Position numbers and translations under genes: made by a program. Shown here piece after piece: positions 56,401 through 60,675 of a stretch of 64,000 nt of DNA (its first letter is position 1; the number at the start of each line of letters is the position of its first letter). Under the pieces are notes generated by a model. That model did not search any database. It saw nothing but the letters and a program-made list of their open reading frames with translations, and was not told where the DNA came from. The DNA comes from Fusobacterium sp. JB019 (GTDB lineage: Bacteria; Fusobacteriota; Fusobacteriia; Fusobacteriales; Fusobacteriaceae): positions 1 through 64,000 of the forward strand of contig JAUTCN010000006.1 of NCBI GenBank assembly GCA_030673965.1, given 5' to 3'.

Positions 56401-58467
56401 CCATCTGTTAACCCTAAAAATTCTTTAGAACTTATAGATGATTTAAAAACTAAAATGGAAAATAAATCAGGAGATATTAAAGATATTTCATTATTTGAAG
56501 TTTGTGATTTTGTAGAAAATTCAATAGAACTAGTAAAAGATAAAGCTGATAGTTTTAGTGATGGGAATCTAGTTTATGATAAGAAAAATCAAAGAATAAT
56601 AGGAAATATTAAAATTAAAGGTAAAACTAAAGTTAATGTTAAATTTAAAGTAAAAGTGAAAATGCCTATTCCAGACGGAATAGATGTAGGGGATTTTATT
56701 AAAAACTCAGCTACAATAAATGATAATGGAATAATAAATAAAAGTGAAACAAAGATACCTATTGATTATGAAATTATTATTAAATTCAAATCACATGATT
56801 ATACAGGTGATAATATAGCTGAAACTGGTGAAGAAATAACATATACTACAACTATAATAAATCCATATAATAGGGATGTAAAAGTAGATATTGAAGATCT
56901 TTTAAATCAACAAGAAAATCATAATATTTCCCTTATGAATGATATAACTTATTTTTCTAAATATATTGATAATTCTTTAACTGTAACAGGAACAACAGAT
57001 TATAATACAAAAGTTGAAGAGGATGAAAATAAAAAAATAGGAATATCAGGAACATTCCAAGTTCCACCTATGGGATCAGAAGAAAAAAAAGTAGAGATTG
57101 AATTTAAAATAAAAATAAATGAAGATCTACCAGAAGATTTAGAAGAAGCTATTGATAAACTAGTAAACAATAGTAATTTAAAAGAAGAAGGAGTTCCTAT
57201 TGAAAATAAAATTAAAGCAAAAGAAGAAAGGAATACTCCAGTAGCATTAAATAGATTAACTAGTTTTGATGGAAAAATTATTCCAGATCAAGAGCCACCT
57301 TTATTACAAGCTATGATAAGAGATAAGGTTATAAAAATATCTAAGAAAGCTAATAAAGATAAGGCAAGTGTTGGAGATTTGATAGCCTATGAACTTGAAG
57401 TAGAAAATCAAAGGGAAAGAGGAAATGTTCCAAAAATCTATATTGAGGATAAACTTCCATCAGGATTCAGATATGTTAAGGGAAGTGCGAGAATATATAG
57501 AAAAGACAGTACAGGAAAATATGAAAAAGCAACAATTGATCCTACACTTAAGGGAAGAAAAATGGAATTTTTCATTAGAAAATTAATGGAAAAAGAAAAT
57601 TTAAAAATAACATATTTACTTAGAGTAGGAGTTGGTGTATCACCAAATATGTATGAGAATATAGCAGTTGTTAAAAATGATCATAAACCAGATAGGGAGG
57701 AAATTTCAAATACTGCAAGAGCAGTTGTAGAAGTTTTACTAGATAGATTATTTGATATGTCAACAGTTATAGGAAAAGTCTTCCATGACAGAGACGGAGA
57801 TGGATGGCAAGATGATGCAACTTTATATGATTTAAAAATAAAAACTATTACAAATAAAGAAAACTATATTAATTTAGATGAGTTCACTATTAAAGATAAT
57901 GAAAAAGATACTTGGGAAAAATTAGAAAGTAAAAAAGGAAAAATAGGAAACTTACAAGGAAGAACAAGAAGAATAAATAAAGTTCCTAGAATAACTTTAA
58001 GAAGAGAAATAAAAGATCCAAGTAAAATTTCTAATCTTGAGATAAGTTCTCAAAATAGTTTGATAATTAATCTTAATTCGCATAAGAAAATAGAAGAAAT
58101 TAAGAAGGGAGTTTTTGCAAGGGGAGAATCAGGAGGAAAATTAAAGGTTAATAGAAAAATAATAAGAAAAGAAAATAAATATTATGAAGAAATTAATCTA
58201 TATAATTTAGGAATCTATGAGGAAGGAATACCAGGAGTAAAAATTTCAACTGTAAGTGGGTTAGTAGTAACAACAGATAAATATGGAAGATACCATATTG
58301 AAAATATTCCACTAGAAAGTATAAGAGGAAACAACTATATATTAAAAGTTGATCCAATAACTTTACCAAGAGGAAGCAAGTTTACAACTAAAAATCCATT
58401 ATTAAGAAGAATAAATCATGTAATGACTAAATTTAACTTTGGAGTAAAATACAAAGAAGATAAATAA
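35440..58467 (+). CDS. Giant exported repeat protein (GEVED and DUF11 repeats), 7675 residues
   Basis: One frame of 23,028 bases without interruption, roughly 860-870 kDa. Residues 1-26 are a signal peptide (ending VSFS). Residues about 28-230 look like a jelly-roll domain (GKNYFGIQAE ... YLIFIPLVS). From about 230 to 6510 there are about 18 repeat units, each with an EDLG(V) opening, RDYG, RHY, DDGV, SHDGYV.LW, LRVRYA and closing GEVEDY elements. About six DUF11-like repeats (GERVTYTFNFKN type) fill roughly 6510-7430. The end has GKVFHDRDGDGWQDD and a carboxypeptidase-regulatory-like module TDKYGRYHIENI ... FNFGVKYKEDK. The protein is strongly acidic. There is no LPXTG, no C-terminal barrel and no type-9 sorting domain, so anchoring must come from elsewhere, probably the barrel protein encoded just upstream. 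RBS AAAGGAG precedes the ATG. Confidence 0.85.
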   Translation: MGKFSKRYSYITMFLFFILSIVSFSQETEDNWLEYPSEHEMTGSFISNKNTYNCWTAVDGAIKVIDNLYSETSENNLLKPVSGKNYFGIQAESTTVPTSAKAMVALGKELVSGKTYETNIWYYNGYSINNRTETTKRKIVNTKVYLAYSLPEAKEGTIQIDESFLANCKEISTLSDDGSNNNWKQTNLTFTSDKSGRGYLIFIPLVSSEIPVENAVSTYFAIEQGTVSSINEKVELHDKGVQFLGSDYAETYGKDDGIVGKGETVSINYIVDNTNTASWNHEKEIKISSSRLGFIDGTTFKLVKEKDAVSEIVSTNNYEIDIQNGQLNFKILNLDSESKYTMSVDAFYEKYSDEANIPGVDYTLYNSFSDKLYYEKGEKKDLTINVDEVEGNISKRHNIIDIEGELVRLGNDISVDDGWIGKDSSKIGYKNLYFGNNSITINASHNGWVCGYLKKGSLNDRGQYDYSWEKIFEKEIVAGNNDILFDTPDGTDMMEKLILKYSINRNDVNSIEKYSGSGEVEIYDIDPMKSLNVEILDIQDLGVPTEDTIEDFIGSEDGKFCYGEKVKYKIKISNFQNFEIRNKKITFKSTMAILDKSFLEVKDADGKDVLGKIQRIENSQFVEGGYNILINSLLPNEEVYLYVKGDLLREDFKEGDTWELSDEIRDGNILISNTSKREINNRDYGNNKTGKYSKLDEVRHYQLTKANGDTLYLGEGVTYNNEISPIDNDMSNNGVEVPKYLGNKELYKNHYALFIGVPNKLSIDISDNAWVSVWINNQEKWQEGSLDRYHIFKGVKNAYYNSETGKYNIEINPPNQPGEFKTLRIRTAYNELEVSDPLKTASSGEVEDYEVAILPPLEPTVLNFEDLGINIQGKINGADNDIVSFGEKVRYTLEVKNLINIPVEGKSIVYRTNMGSLIDGSLKKLTSDGIKVSVDEVTDENTPSGYKDYKFIFDRFEKSVEGSISKTEISFEVNVNREDETNWKLIDSFLSEGALWETRENNLLERNYGTQDEVRHYGFQLDNGTVGKMGENILFANNSSEFTPVNEGDGVVFPHSEKDENINILYENGETKLNVNVNNPGYVRAWINYEGTWEAISDITEVSQGDNELTVRKQGILDKKFKVRVRYSLIESDLNSPVDRGITGEVEDYEILGYELLKVKFNDSIDSLKASHEELGIETDKGIVGEKDGNYSYKEDLMYKIDIKNLSSGEINDQEVILTTDIGEILNINDLKTFVMEGTLEDDVNNKVNLIEQSQDTENRVSIERLQDRKYKIKISKLNSKEIIEVRFKVNLEKEYIIKNNPTSSLSDKREYIFKSTDKLEVAGRLNDSHTINMGNKDYDSTLIGNNDYYVSTHFTNKARHNIVKIGEGQELIKLGNTIDGDRSKDQLNANEAIGVIEGTKSTNDGVALRNIETSGAKDIINIGPWKNNGPAGEYVLYNMANNILPVTATKEGYVSIWIHYINRSYSTGNDYENYRRDWDESNDFYGIYNVDAGENNIELDLTKQEGWYKCKYWTGYHTNTKLDFCGTHTAIVRVRYGLTRSELSSVRGVATTGEVEEYKINSFMPPFKLSFSHFKDLGLDIDGEQKGVADGVLTLEEKFEREITIENITRAKQSGKSIIFRTSMSDIVDLNSFEVSGTNSNLEKSNISIEKIQDDYRDAYYDGAKIREYKINIGDIDPGKNIKIKFTMEMNDNGNPFEYYRNTYAWKLFQYLRYDDRTLCFDNLGDILHDRGHNGWYNNKLKHFQFKIEGTDVSLGDSVNFGKNENDLQSGDGIASEGIKNFPRYKKKEETEEINTLYGGAKHILDIDVSHDGYLSIYTNLDGKEIWKELVSPKEVVAGINHIEFTFPNNYEGKEEVKLRVRYGAREKDVTGNGDIPIENASTGEVEDYEYRVLPPMTANFGKCEDLGVTTDIENASGTTIFGKNDGHWTKNEVIRQEIIVQNLTNSDFNKEDLSTKIVKLSSTLGEIEDVNNCQLEAKYLTGEDITDSISIEKGTKLGEYYFVLSNLKANGEVSVKFNYKVKRENRSFNLNNYLKIVKTVNTDDGIKQDEFYNHRDIDGQYLQRKIDGGYAGWHYFTKEQPHLGEKVGYNDYDWDNVYEEDHLENDGVIINEYENILTLLSEVENTIKVTATHKGYIQLWLYNHNGGRDYKILKEPLLIDAGENTIKFTLPIKDAGGNSFHTNIANSRLMIRYGQTLSEVSLGDRYFDDAPNTGMSTGETEEYNVRVLPPADIKFIKYEELGVEAENSKIYGLNDANVALGERVRQTVEVTNISDFDLDHDQMTRKVVEFQSNNGILELNEDGTINKERLALSAHKILEDDSKVDCTLDITVEKGVDDSHYKFILNGLALNGKVEIAFNYLVTKENDNKVINKLYIANSFSNIERDSTQTPKIVGNKYPDFNKDYGQVDTSPTINNRHYYVKEKPCLGEQVTYNDSYHETTREDNDGVEIRSLARYGESEERLTLFSNQWNEINIKKVSEEGYVKIWLDNTPIKIKENYLDEGTGNELFLIKEEEKENKKLYIYIPKDFEYKTGTSRKHLIIRYSVNEKDIENYNTSAKLGEAEEYIVRVIPPIEGRFIPKTDGEIRDLGVKLNSSAGSNAGKIFGARDGEITLRELFEEHLEFRNDLDKETEFTPVEINSNIAYSFEDYDVKKTNNLAEIEFLVNGEDKKEEYIKDITINGKKIKFNLKLGPNEIGTLKFKLKPLEEDKDKWKIINSINISSTFQDITDENYTLSGSGRTYPVSEMNGKVYYPEFKVDFENASSTHTWNPYDFYNRKYGSHAYMIRNEAITNYSNLGEIINPETRNYQVTWSSTPNNSADDDTFIKSDGGIDIPKNSSNKLYLYNDANNKFHYMATEDGYVTFWLWHRTGWSGNYPWVDEHLLDKYQKYNGPYGEYTKISTPIKVNKGENVIDLYVKNLWYENDYNDYDHQNLGTSYGVLRVKYALEADDPGLAKPIDFLSTGEVEDYKIASFAIPFTIDNIEIDDLGLENEETDAISEDNYDAKNGTLSYKEYYDYVLTLTNTSTANQVIKFRHINGDETVNGEKIKYRKIFSKGSETNKAAIESSNISNSQATFKVEATTDGDGIITVYNIAPGEQIKIRYKGKIINEAQTNYNEEGSSTLTRYKKYEWYGKDEFWTNRRKIYLNKLPDQEKVVDSREYLLVGAGSDGNKGDNLTARDYGSGEVAIDGKIPDIYGEVRHYRATDPNAKAATIDQILHIGNEINFENEIRDVSLKSDEFDGVTFDHEKDEDGSNVLYSGIKNGINVNVSHDGYISFFLNKSEGYIYNDNRTGSWANDDILPVSPYRDSEIPDSEFISEPIKVTKGDNHLVIKVFDIPETIKILRVRYAAHKEDITTPLGIARSGEVEDLPIKVIPLETGFKSAEDLGVKTSLKDERLGIKDGSFLYKELYETTFTIKNDSIYDMEDAKVILKSNISQVYKDNLVENVENGIIYYEVYDATGQNKLSSSDGTGDLEKVLSINVTKLLDGYENKIIIPKLYKQEVVTIKMKMLITDEDKETWKLKNKLEVNGEVQGTQVLPYMYRDYGGGNLEGNRNPDNEVLHYYLKDNGNKIRLGVTSDSEETPYNDALNKSNDPDDDGVEIFVKDSEKIIFNNLFNELKLYPSHKGYVSFWINNDDRNWDNATQLKVIDSEFNESDILEVTPNSKYEYIAKVKAPDLINQNKYLRVRYALDKEDVQDNSTSARSGEVEEYLVKLISGIKAQFEYIEDFGVEVETVSGKKMVIGKNDRNLIPEERFLHRIRIENLTDLEQRNIKIKYETKIADILLGDLENNPIKIYSKNSDGTETEVTEDVEREITDNEGLEINQPKSLRIRSLESLDENKDYEITLGKIKPRETIYLEFYAKVVKEDEVNWALVDRVYVDGILNSTAEYQMSRDYGSGYIEGNRDLTEEARHYISKIRDSSKEVPIGLGEYPNQKTDVLDQDLEIKDRVDNGILFERDSLDGRKVLYSNLKNKVEIAPTFPGFVTIWLNNSTTADSKSEWDIEKDIVNAKLEESMESYQKVNEVQGQYNFPNESGEIIKTGTDTDNLFIQLPSFEGEEKVLRIRYSIDKKDTIISSTKKGILSPLYTARTGEVEDYRVKMISGIRAKLVSMVDRGVKPEDAPETTKTMTSEEKIANENELDKVRVGIQDGNVSLGEVVDTVLEVKNLTPLEQNGFTDGTKNSIKIRINNGYLDTGNNFIKITSDLQGEVIINGEKGEDDHRVSIEERTDIDTPSGCKDYEILIDKILAHETLNIYLRQHITEEFKENDGNNWIIKNKLLFVQTDSLGNVIVQPTEETQKTMPMKRDYASSLNALDYRSEVRNYGTKVGPYTTGTDSREYMKLGSSYTMEENPTNEISSDDGVSFKNEDGKNILYYGFINQLSLDINNNGYVSVAISEDGNTWKESDKLQITNNEEEALNLTESSDSYNTKVTYDSSSSDVQKVFLKLPAKYYLGQERRFRIRYALNNSNIEDMLAPCFSGETEDYNVKIVPGLKVDLLEEFEDEGLLLEDGVTRVGAGDGNLSPIEDVIRKINVTNKTAAEQHDVKINYYTDICEVDKTYFKVLDSKTKAELSRTVNIIEDTSYTGNGKKYILTLDKILGESNKNNTEENSLGEQVQIQIRENIKAEALTGGDPKAEKKWNVTDKVSFVVEYDKTNTSYTTSGIQDESSIEMVRDYGNNLLNSNPKNEFTGARHYLALTEGIKLGDSIDYENAPTNELLEDNGVIFLNDSIYNNLANRVELKNPLPYKGYISVWLSNDGTDNDYVKEIIKQVEYPANTTELILNIPQESPYLPNTPGIVNSGYKYLRIRYALHKDDIETPYEFARTGEVEDYKLKVIRGLDIKFDNSGEYQLDGKYKPKDIGFNTDENEINVPGRDDGYIGYKEYIKHKIKITNPVDYVQINKEFRFETNVGTYVEGSLVSSKEGVTFENGIMKIAQIDSNETIYVEFKEQITSEPEDWNLVDKIFVDEEDPTKEELINDRVYSYEFKRDYGNALINDKTDKDVRHYLSKYDDGSGKKFIQIKALDTDPDINYEKSPTDKKVEDTGVDFIENLEKEKILRNNFVNKVEVNVSHDGYVGASLTIDDSRNTLENVLVDNETDKNILSAVKVTKGKNIIYIKTPDIPNTDQILRVRYGLNEEDVILENKIGTTGEIEDYEVRVVSGLATRFIDSFNKTDSDNEEIESKISEGKLLHDLGIDIDSKGTMAGVNDKNLTIGEKNIKVIEIKNLTSLSQEEPVEIILKNNIETINTNSDHIKLFSKAKDGEIKVEKYPSENLEIVPLAIKNSYSIRIKKIDKSETFYIKLIGTVESEPVATYEKEKKWKALSSLTLESNVVDTIEYNMERDYASILKEGEVSFKGNRYYSVKLNDKQVQLGTNFDNEEEVNDELLENDGLTLRKDIEDENTLVLYNNFDNAIPVTASHNGYLKLWTSKLDENTWTPILDKLDIDLFNVVQGEKEIIVRVGDILAKGEDQNRILRAGYSLTENNILPIGYNQAGEVEDYKIKLVSGFKAEFGELEDLGVPIDNFDGEKIGPNDENISLGEYVKQKVIITNLSKLPQENKKIRIKVNVGEIYLDGLESDNLKWIEPKNKIDSIIKVPTSIEPGYNEYEVNVHEIDGNETLELTYFMKITKESIEWKEWKLREKICDFTTDLELANLEKDMLRDYGENFIGSYDEYSGVRHYTTKGINKAYLGETVEEGTNDGVILKTKVVGDSKINILHNNFTNKITIKPNHEGYISLWLSEDSDVKSNWNTSTSLNIRKITDEVPSEKEAYVLKVTEKDQDIIFDIKDYIKEKAPLNRILRIRYATNKEDVEKPIGVAKTGEVEDYKIQINSGFSATFEKESTTLGKYAPKDLGVHINGVIYGANDENFVPGEIIEHRIKIVNNNDYVQKNKEIILNSNLCKYGGEEFTFESVDASDNNISKIEDIVDTSLPSTYNTKITIGKIEGNSSIILKVKFKVIGEDLTEDGKFKLQDRIIYEGYIPKFLEEDIQSERSYVGLMLRDYGENIGNEVESDENIRHYITKDFYLGEKVAEEENNTTSSDNDGVIFTKDKLGKENIIYNGLTNEINIKFNEDPKMITEGYISIYLDEAKNNDWSNAKLLIDKQLVTKDVNVVKLEIPDYMKDGNFEDKKLRIRFAGDKEDLSKDYSVTGEIEDYQLKLVSGLDVKFGEKAETSYVLNDLGHISNDGVSIGENDGNVCPTEIVEHTITIENKTNVPQENKRVYFESNIGEILLDEKITLVTPEENGSITSIEKEDGTRKYKINILKIKENSFITLKFKEEIKEENQDDYKLKEKVSVDNTLRDESILDMERDYSNGELTETNKSLHYRAGKIDETRENLYYLGDKYDIEDDYDSSDDADGIVEVNGEPLNEGDPIIFTMGIDNTIKVKHSQSGYITLWLTSANASSSYNWKDSTPLLGLERTFRVEGSGITEITISKYAFIEDSVISKSLPELTPLDTRILRIRYAGDEDDITKPDAYARSGETEEYKVNMKNITGTKTSITQDGDDIVEPGERVTYTFNFKNNSSKSTNVILNDDFTRALSPNGRRIADIDENSLEIITGKAYVSSSIEKDKLILKATNLPSEETIEAKIDIVIRNPLPLLTKDGSKLENSMELIENGVSIKVEDEEPPVLKKGKVELKSIKEFTAYRNDEKIEENENGRVFVLPGDIVQYTIKISNDNKDINAWSTEFEDDISDILNYSEFIAGSLEVKDKDKKDIKLYVDNINRKEIDKENVSPIIDGENKKIKFVIHEIEKSNFAVISFKVKIKDKLPEDTVFPKELPNEAGITNGNISGKQELSPATEGPVLDSVLKKSKTSKTLNGDRKIQLNEEITYEIKVENLSASPVKDIVIEDSLAEILKFSTIKSITYNEADILSFFSTEDKKLNYTITTLPEKSIGIIQIKVISNSEIPDEVDENKIVYNTAFIRNDGIKENSSRRDEGLIFDTSTTVLKACEDENINKKAESGEILTYNLELYNPSVNPKNSLELIDDLKTKMENKSGDIKDISLFEVCDFVENSIELVKDKADSFSDGNLVYDKKNQRIIGNIKIKGKTKVNVKFKVKVKMPIPDGIDVGDFIKNSATINDNGIINKSETKIPIDYEIIIKFKSHDYTGDNIAETGEEITYTTTIINPYNRDVKVDIEDLLNQQENHNISLMNDITYFSKYIDNSLTVTGTTDYNTKVEEDENKKIGISGTFQVPPMGSEEKKVEIEFKIKINEDLPEDLEEAIDKLVNNSNLKEEGVPIENKIKAKEERNTPVALNRLTSFDGKIIPDQEPPLLQAMIRDKVIKISKKANKDKASVGDLIAYELEVENQRERGNVPKIYIEDKLPSGFRYVKGSARIYRKDSTGKYEKATIDPTLKGRKMEFFIRKLMEKENLKITYLLRVGVGVSPNMYENIAVVKNDHKPDREEISNTARAVVEVLLDRLFDMSTVIGKVFHDRDGDGWQDDATLYDLKIKTITNKENYINLDEFTIKDNEKDTWEKLESKKGKIGNLQGRTRRINKVPRITLRREIKDPSKISNLEISSQNSLIINLNSHKKIEEIKKGVFARGESGGKLKVNRKIIRKENKYYEEINLYNLGIYEEGIPGVKISTVSGLVVTTDKYGRYHIENIPLESIRGNNYILKVDPITLPRGSKFTTKNPLLRRINHVMTKFNFGVKYKEDK
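36130..54950 (+). repeat. About 18 protein-level GEVED-type repeats within the giant gene
   Basis: The closing motif GE(V/T/A/I)E(D/E/I)(Y/L) is encoded near 36991, 37972, 38870, 40100, 41094, 42099, 43128, 44337, 45541, 46566, 47732, 48897, 49939, 50911, 51946, 52930, 53914 and 54916. Spacing is about 0.9-1.23 kb. The units share the order of short motifs but their DNA is strongly diverged, so this is an old, not a freshly amplified, repeat. The first unit (GEVEIY) and the eighth and ninth (with long insertions) are the most divergent. Confidence 0.85.
54955..57745 (+). repeat. About six DUF11-like repeats in the giant gene
   Basis: Repeats of roughly 120-170 codons begin near 54955, 55370, 55900, 56310, 56770 and 57330. 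Each has an opening like DGDDIVEPGERVTYTFNFKN, AESGEILTYNLELYNP or KASVGDLIAYELEVEN, then a 'D.L' strand (LNDDFTRAL, IEDSLAEIL, IEDKLPSGFRYV), the pattern of the DUF11/B_ant_repeat fold. They form a stalk between the GEVED region and the C-terminal module. Confidence 0.75.
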
Positions 58468-58475
58468 AATAATAG

Positions 58476-58514
58476 TAGCTCTAGTTTGGTTAATTTCAAA
58501 TTAGAGCTATTTTT
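58476..58514 (+). terminator. Terminator of the giant operon
   Basis: TAGCTCTAGTTTG pairs with CAAATTAGAGCTA (one G-U) around an 8-base loop, followed by five T. It lies 8 bases after the stop codon, so the VirK-like gene is on a separate transcript. Confidence 0.87.
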
Positions 58515-58570
58515 ATATAAAAATTAAGAAAAAAATAAGAAAATAGAAAGAAAGTTGAAATAAATTTCCT

Positions 58571-58593
58571 GTATAATTTTATAAAAATTATAC
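58571..58593. repeat. Perfect inverted repeat over the start region of the VirK-like gene
   Basis: GTATAATTTT, ATA, AAAATTATAC: perfect 10-base arms. The left arm contains a TATAAT that is the candidate -10 box, and the right arm ends a few bases before the GAGGT Shine-Dalgarno. It could be an operator or a hairpin near the 5' end of the mRNA. In AT-rich DNA such repeats also arise by chance. Confidence 0.4.
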
Positions 58594-58606
58594 AAGAGGT
58601 AAAAAA

Positions 58607-59512
58607 ATGATAAAAGAAATTGATTTAAGTTTAGAAATTTTAAAAAGAGGAGAATTAAAGGCACAATTAAATAATAAGAAAAAAAGATTAAAATATTTAT
58701 TAAGAGGGATACTTACTTTTCCATATACTTATAAATTGAATAATTTTATAGTTAATCATAATTATTTAAGAAAGAAAATATATGATTATCCAATATTAAT
58801 AAGTAAAATTCATAGGCCTTATTTGTATTTGAATTCGGATATTTCTATGAAAGTTAAAGGGATAATAAATACATATAAACTAATAGATGAAAATTTATCT
58901 CTTGGCTTACAAGAAGAACTATATACAAAGGGATATATAAATATAGGAGAAATAGAAGGAAAAGATGGAAGAAAATATATAGTTAGATTTAATGTTTATA
59001 CCAGCTTTGATAAGGAAGGAGAGGTAAGTATTACAATATTTTCTCCAGATAAAATAAAACTAGGAACTATTACTTTTAGTATCTTAAATATAAAGAATAA
59101 GAATATAATTTTTATAGGGGGAATGCAAGGAGCAAAAAGAGATATAGATAAAGAAGTTATAAAAGAAAATAGTAAAAATTTATATGGTATTTTCCCTAAA
59201 AAACTATTGGTTGAAAGTTTATATTTTCTAGATAAAAGTTTAGGCTTTAATTTTGATAAATATGCAGTTGGGAATGGGAGTCATGTTTATAAAGCTAGAA
59301 GGTATAATAGAAAAAGAGTTATTTTAGCTAACTATGATGGATTCTGGGAATCTTTAGAAAGTAAAAGAGAAGGAGAAATTTGGAAATTGCCAGATGCGAT
59401 ACATAGAAAAAAAATAGAGGATGTTCCTAGTAAAAAAAGAAATCAAGTAAGAAAAAAATATTTTCTTTTGCAAGAATTAGAAAAAAACATAAATAAAAAA
59501 ATAAGAGAATAA
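58607..59512 (+). CDS. DUF535 (VirK/YbjX-like) protein
   Basis: A 301-residue protein of the DUF535 family: IGGMQGAKRDIDKEVI, then LYGIFPKKLLVESLYFLDKSL, then HVYKARRYNRKRVILANYDGFWESL and the late EDVPSKKRNQVRKKY. In Enterobacteria VirK and YbjX take part in outer-membrane integrity, LPS-related virulence and resistance to antimicrobial peptides; the biochemical role is not known. There is no signal peptide. It lies at the left side of a group of surface-glycan genes, which agrees with an envelope function. Confidence 0.87.
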   Translation: MIKEIDLSLEILKRGELKAQLNNKKKRLKYLLRGILTFPYTYKLNNFIVNHNYLRKKIYDYPILISKIHRPYLYLNSDISMKVKGIINTYKLIDENLSLGLQEELYTKGYINIGEIEGKDGRKYIVRFNVYTSFDKEGEVSITIFSPDKIKLGTITFSILNIKNKNIIFIGGMQGAKRDIDKEVIKENSKNLYGIFPKKLLVESLYFLDKSLGFNFDKYAVGNGSHVYKARRYNRKRVILANYDGFWESLESKREGEIWKLPDAIHRKKIEDVPSKKRNQVRKKYFLLQELEKNINKKIRE

Positions 59513-59527
59513 TTTCTCTTATTTTTT
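59496..59527. terminator. Bidirectional terminator between convergent genes
   Basis: AAAAAATAAGAGAA pairs perfectly with TTCTCTTATTTTTT around TAAT. Both stop codons (plus gene 59510-59512, minus gene 59521-59519) lie inside the hairpin, a very compact design. Confidence 0.85.
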
Positions 59528-60547
59528 TACAAATTTATTATAAAGTTTAGTTACTTCATTTTCTATATATTCTGGAGTAATTAACCTATAAATTTCATCT
59601 CTAGTCATATTTTCTTGAATTTTGAAATCTTGAGGTTCAACACCGCTATGTCTTTCGTTTTTGTTGGCTAGCCATTCTTTTTTTGATGATTCTGGAGAGA
59701 AAATAGCAAAACTAGGAATATCCAAAGCTTGTGCTAAATGTCTAGGACCACCCTCATTACCAAAAAATAAGTCACAGTTTGATAAAAGCATTGCAAGTTC
59801 TCTTATTGAAGAAGTTTCAATATTTGAAAATATATTTTTACTATTATTTAGTTTTCTATGAGTTTCCTTTGCAAAGTTTTTTTCAGCAGGTGAATAATAA
59901 AAGATAATTTGAATATTAAGTTTATCAATTAAATGACTTATTACCTGTATCATATTATCTATAGGGTAAACTTTTCTAGGGACTCTAGAATTTATTGCAC
60001 AGGCAAAAATAGGTTTAGAGAAGTCAAGCCCAGCAGCAATCATTTTTTCTTTCATATATGATTTTTCTTTATCTGTTACACTAATACTATAACTAGAGTC
60101 ATATTTAACATTAAAATCTCTTTCAAGAGGTTTTAACATAGCTAAGAACTTATCTACTTTATCCTTTGCATTTTTAGGTTCTTCTATCTTATCAGTATAA
60201 GTATAACCTCTATATTTTTTTAATCTACCAATCCTATATTTAGCCTTAAGAGAAAATAATGTAAAAAGTTCACTTTTTGGTGTAGACATAACATCGATAA
60301 CAATATCATATTTTTTTCTAGTTATTTTAAAAACTTTGAATAAATATTTAAAAGGATTTTTTCGTTCCTCATTTGTAATAGTTATAGAATTGTCAATATA
60401 TTTGTGATGTTTAAATAAAGGAGATACATGTTCGTATAAAACATAATCTATTTTAGAATCTGGAAAAGTTTCCTTCAAAGAGTTACAAATGGCTGAAGCT
60501 AAAATAGAGTCTCCAATTTGCTTAAATCTAACGACTAAAATTTTCAT
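59519..60547 (-). CDS. Glycosyltransferase family 9 (LPS heptosyltransferase-like)
   Basis: A 342-residue GT-B protein. It opens MKILVVRFKQIGDSILASAI (the GT9 N-terminus), with KAKYRIGR in the first half and the donor-side motif LLSNCDLFFGNEGGPRHLAQAL in the second. GT9 enzymes transfer ADP-heptose to the LPS inner core. The ATG at 60547 lies 7 bases after AGGAG; a start two codons earlier is too close. It is transcribed alone on the minus strand, against the flanking genes. Confidence 0.88.
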   Translation of the reverse strand: MKILVVRFKQIGDSILASAICNSLKETFPDSKIDYVLYEHVSPLFKHHKYIDNSITITNEERKNPFKYLFKVFKITRKKYDIVIDVMSTPKSELFTLFSLKAKYRIGRLKKYRGYTYTDKIEEPKNAKDKVDKFLAMLKPLERDFNVKYDSSYSISVTDKEKSYMKEKMIAAGLDFSKPIFACAINSRVPRKVYPIDNMIQVISHLIDKLNIQIIFYYSPAEKNFAKETHRKLNNSKNIFSNIETSSIRELAMLLSNCDLFFGNEGGPRHLAQALDIPSFAIFSPESSKKEWLANKNERHSGVEPQDFKIQENMTRDEIYRLITPEYIENEVTKLYNKFVKK

Positions 60548-60666
60548 AAGCATTCTCCTAATAAAAAGTAATTAAAAACATTAACTATATAATAACATAA
60601 AAAAAATAAAAAGCTTAAAGTTTTTTGAAAAATATCATTAGAAGGATAAAATTTATTGAAAAATTA

Positions 60667-60675
60667 TGATATAAT
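60667..60675 (+). promoter_or_regulatory. Extended -10 promoter of the glycan operon
   Basis: TGATATAAT (TATAAT at 60670-60675) with the TGn extension; a second TATAAT overlaps at 60675-60680. No -35 at the proper distance. It would drive the kinase, GT2, nucleotidyltransferase and binding-protein genes. Confidence 0.55.

Noticed and set aside
35440-58467. Giant gene as a non-ribosomal peptide synthetase, polyketide synthase or RTX adhesin
   Set aside because: No adenylation, condensation, ketosynthase or carrier motifs and no GGxGxDxxx nonapeptide repeats; it has a signal peptide and all-beta repeats instead.
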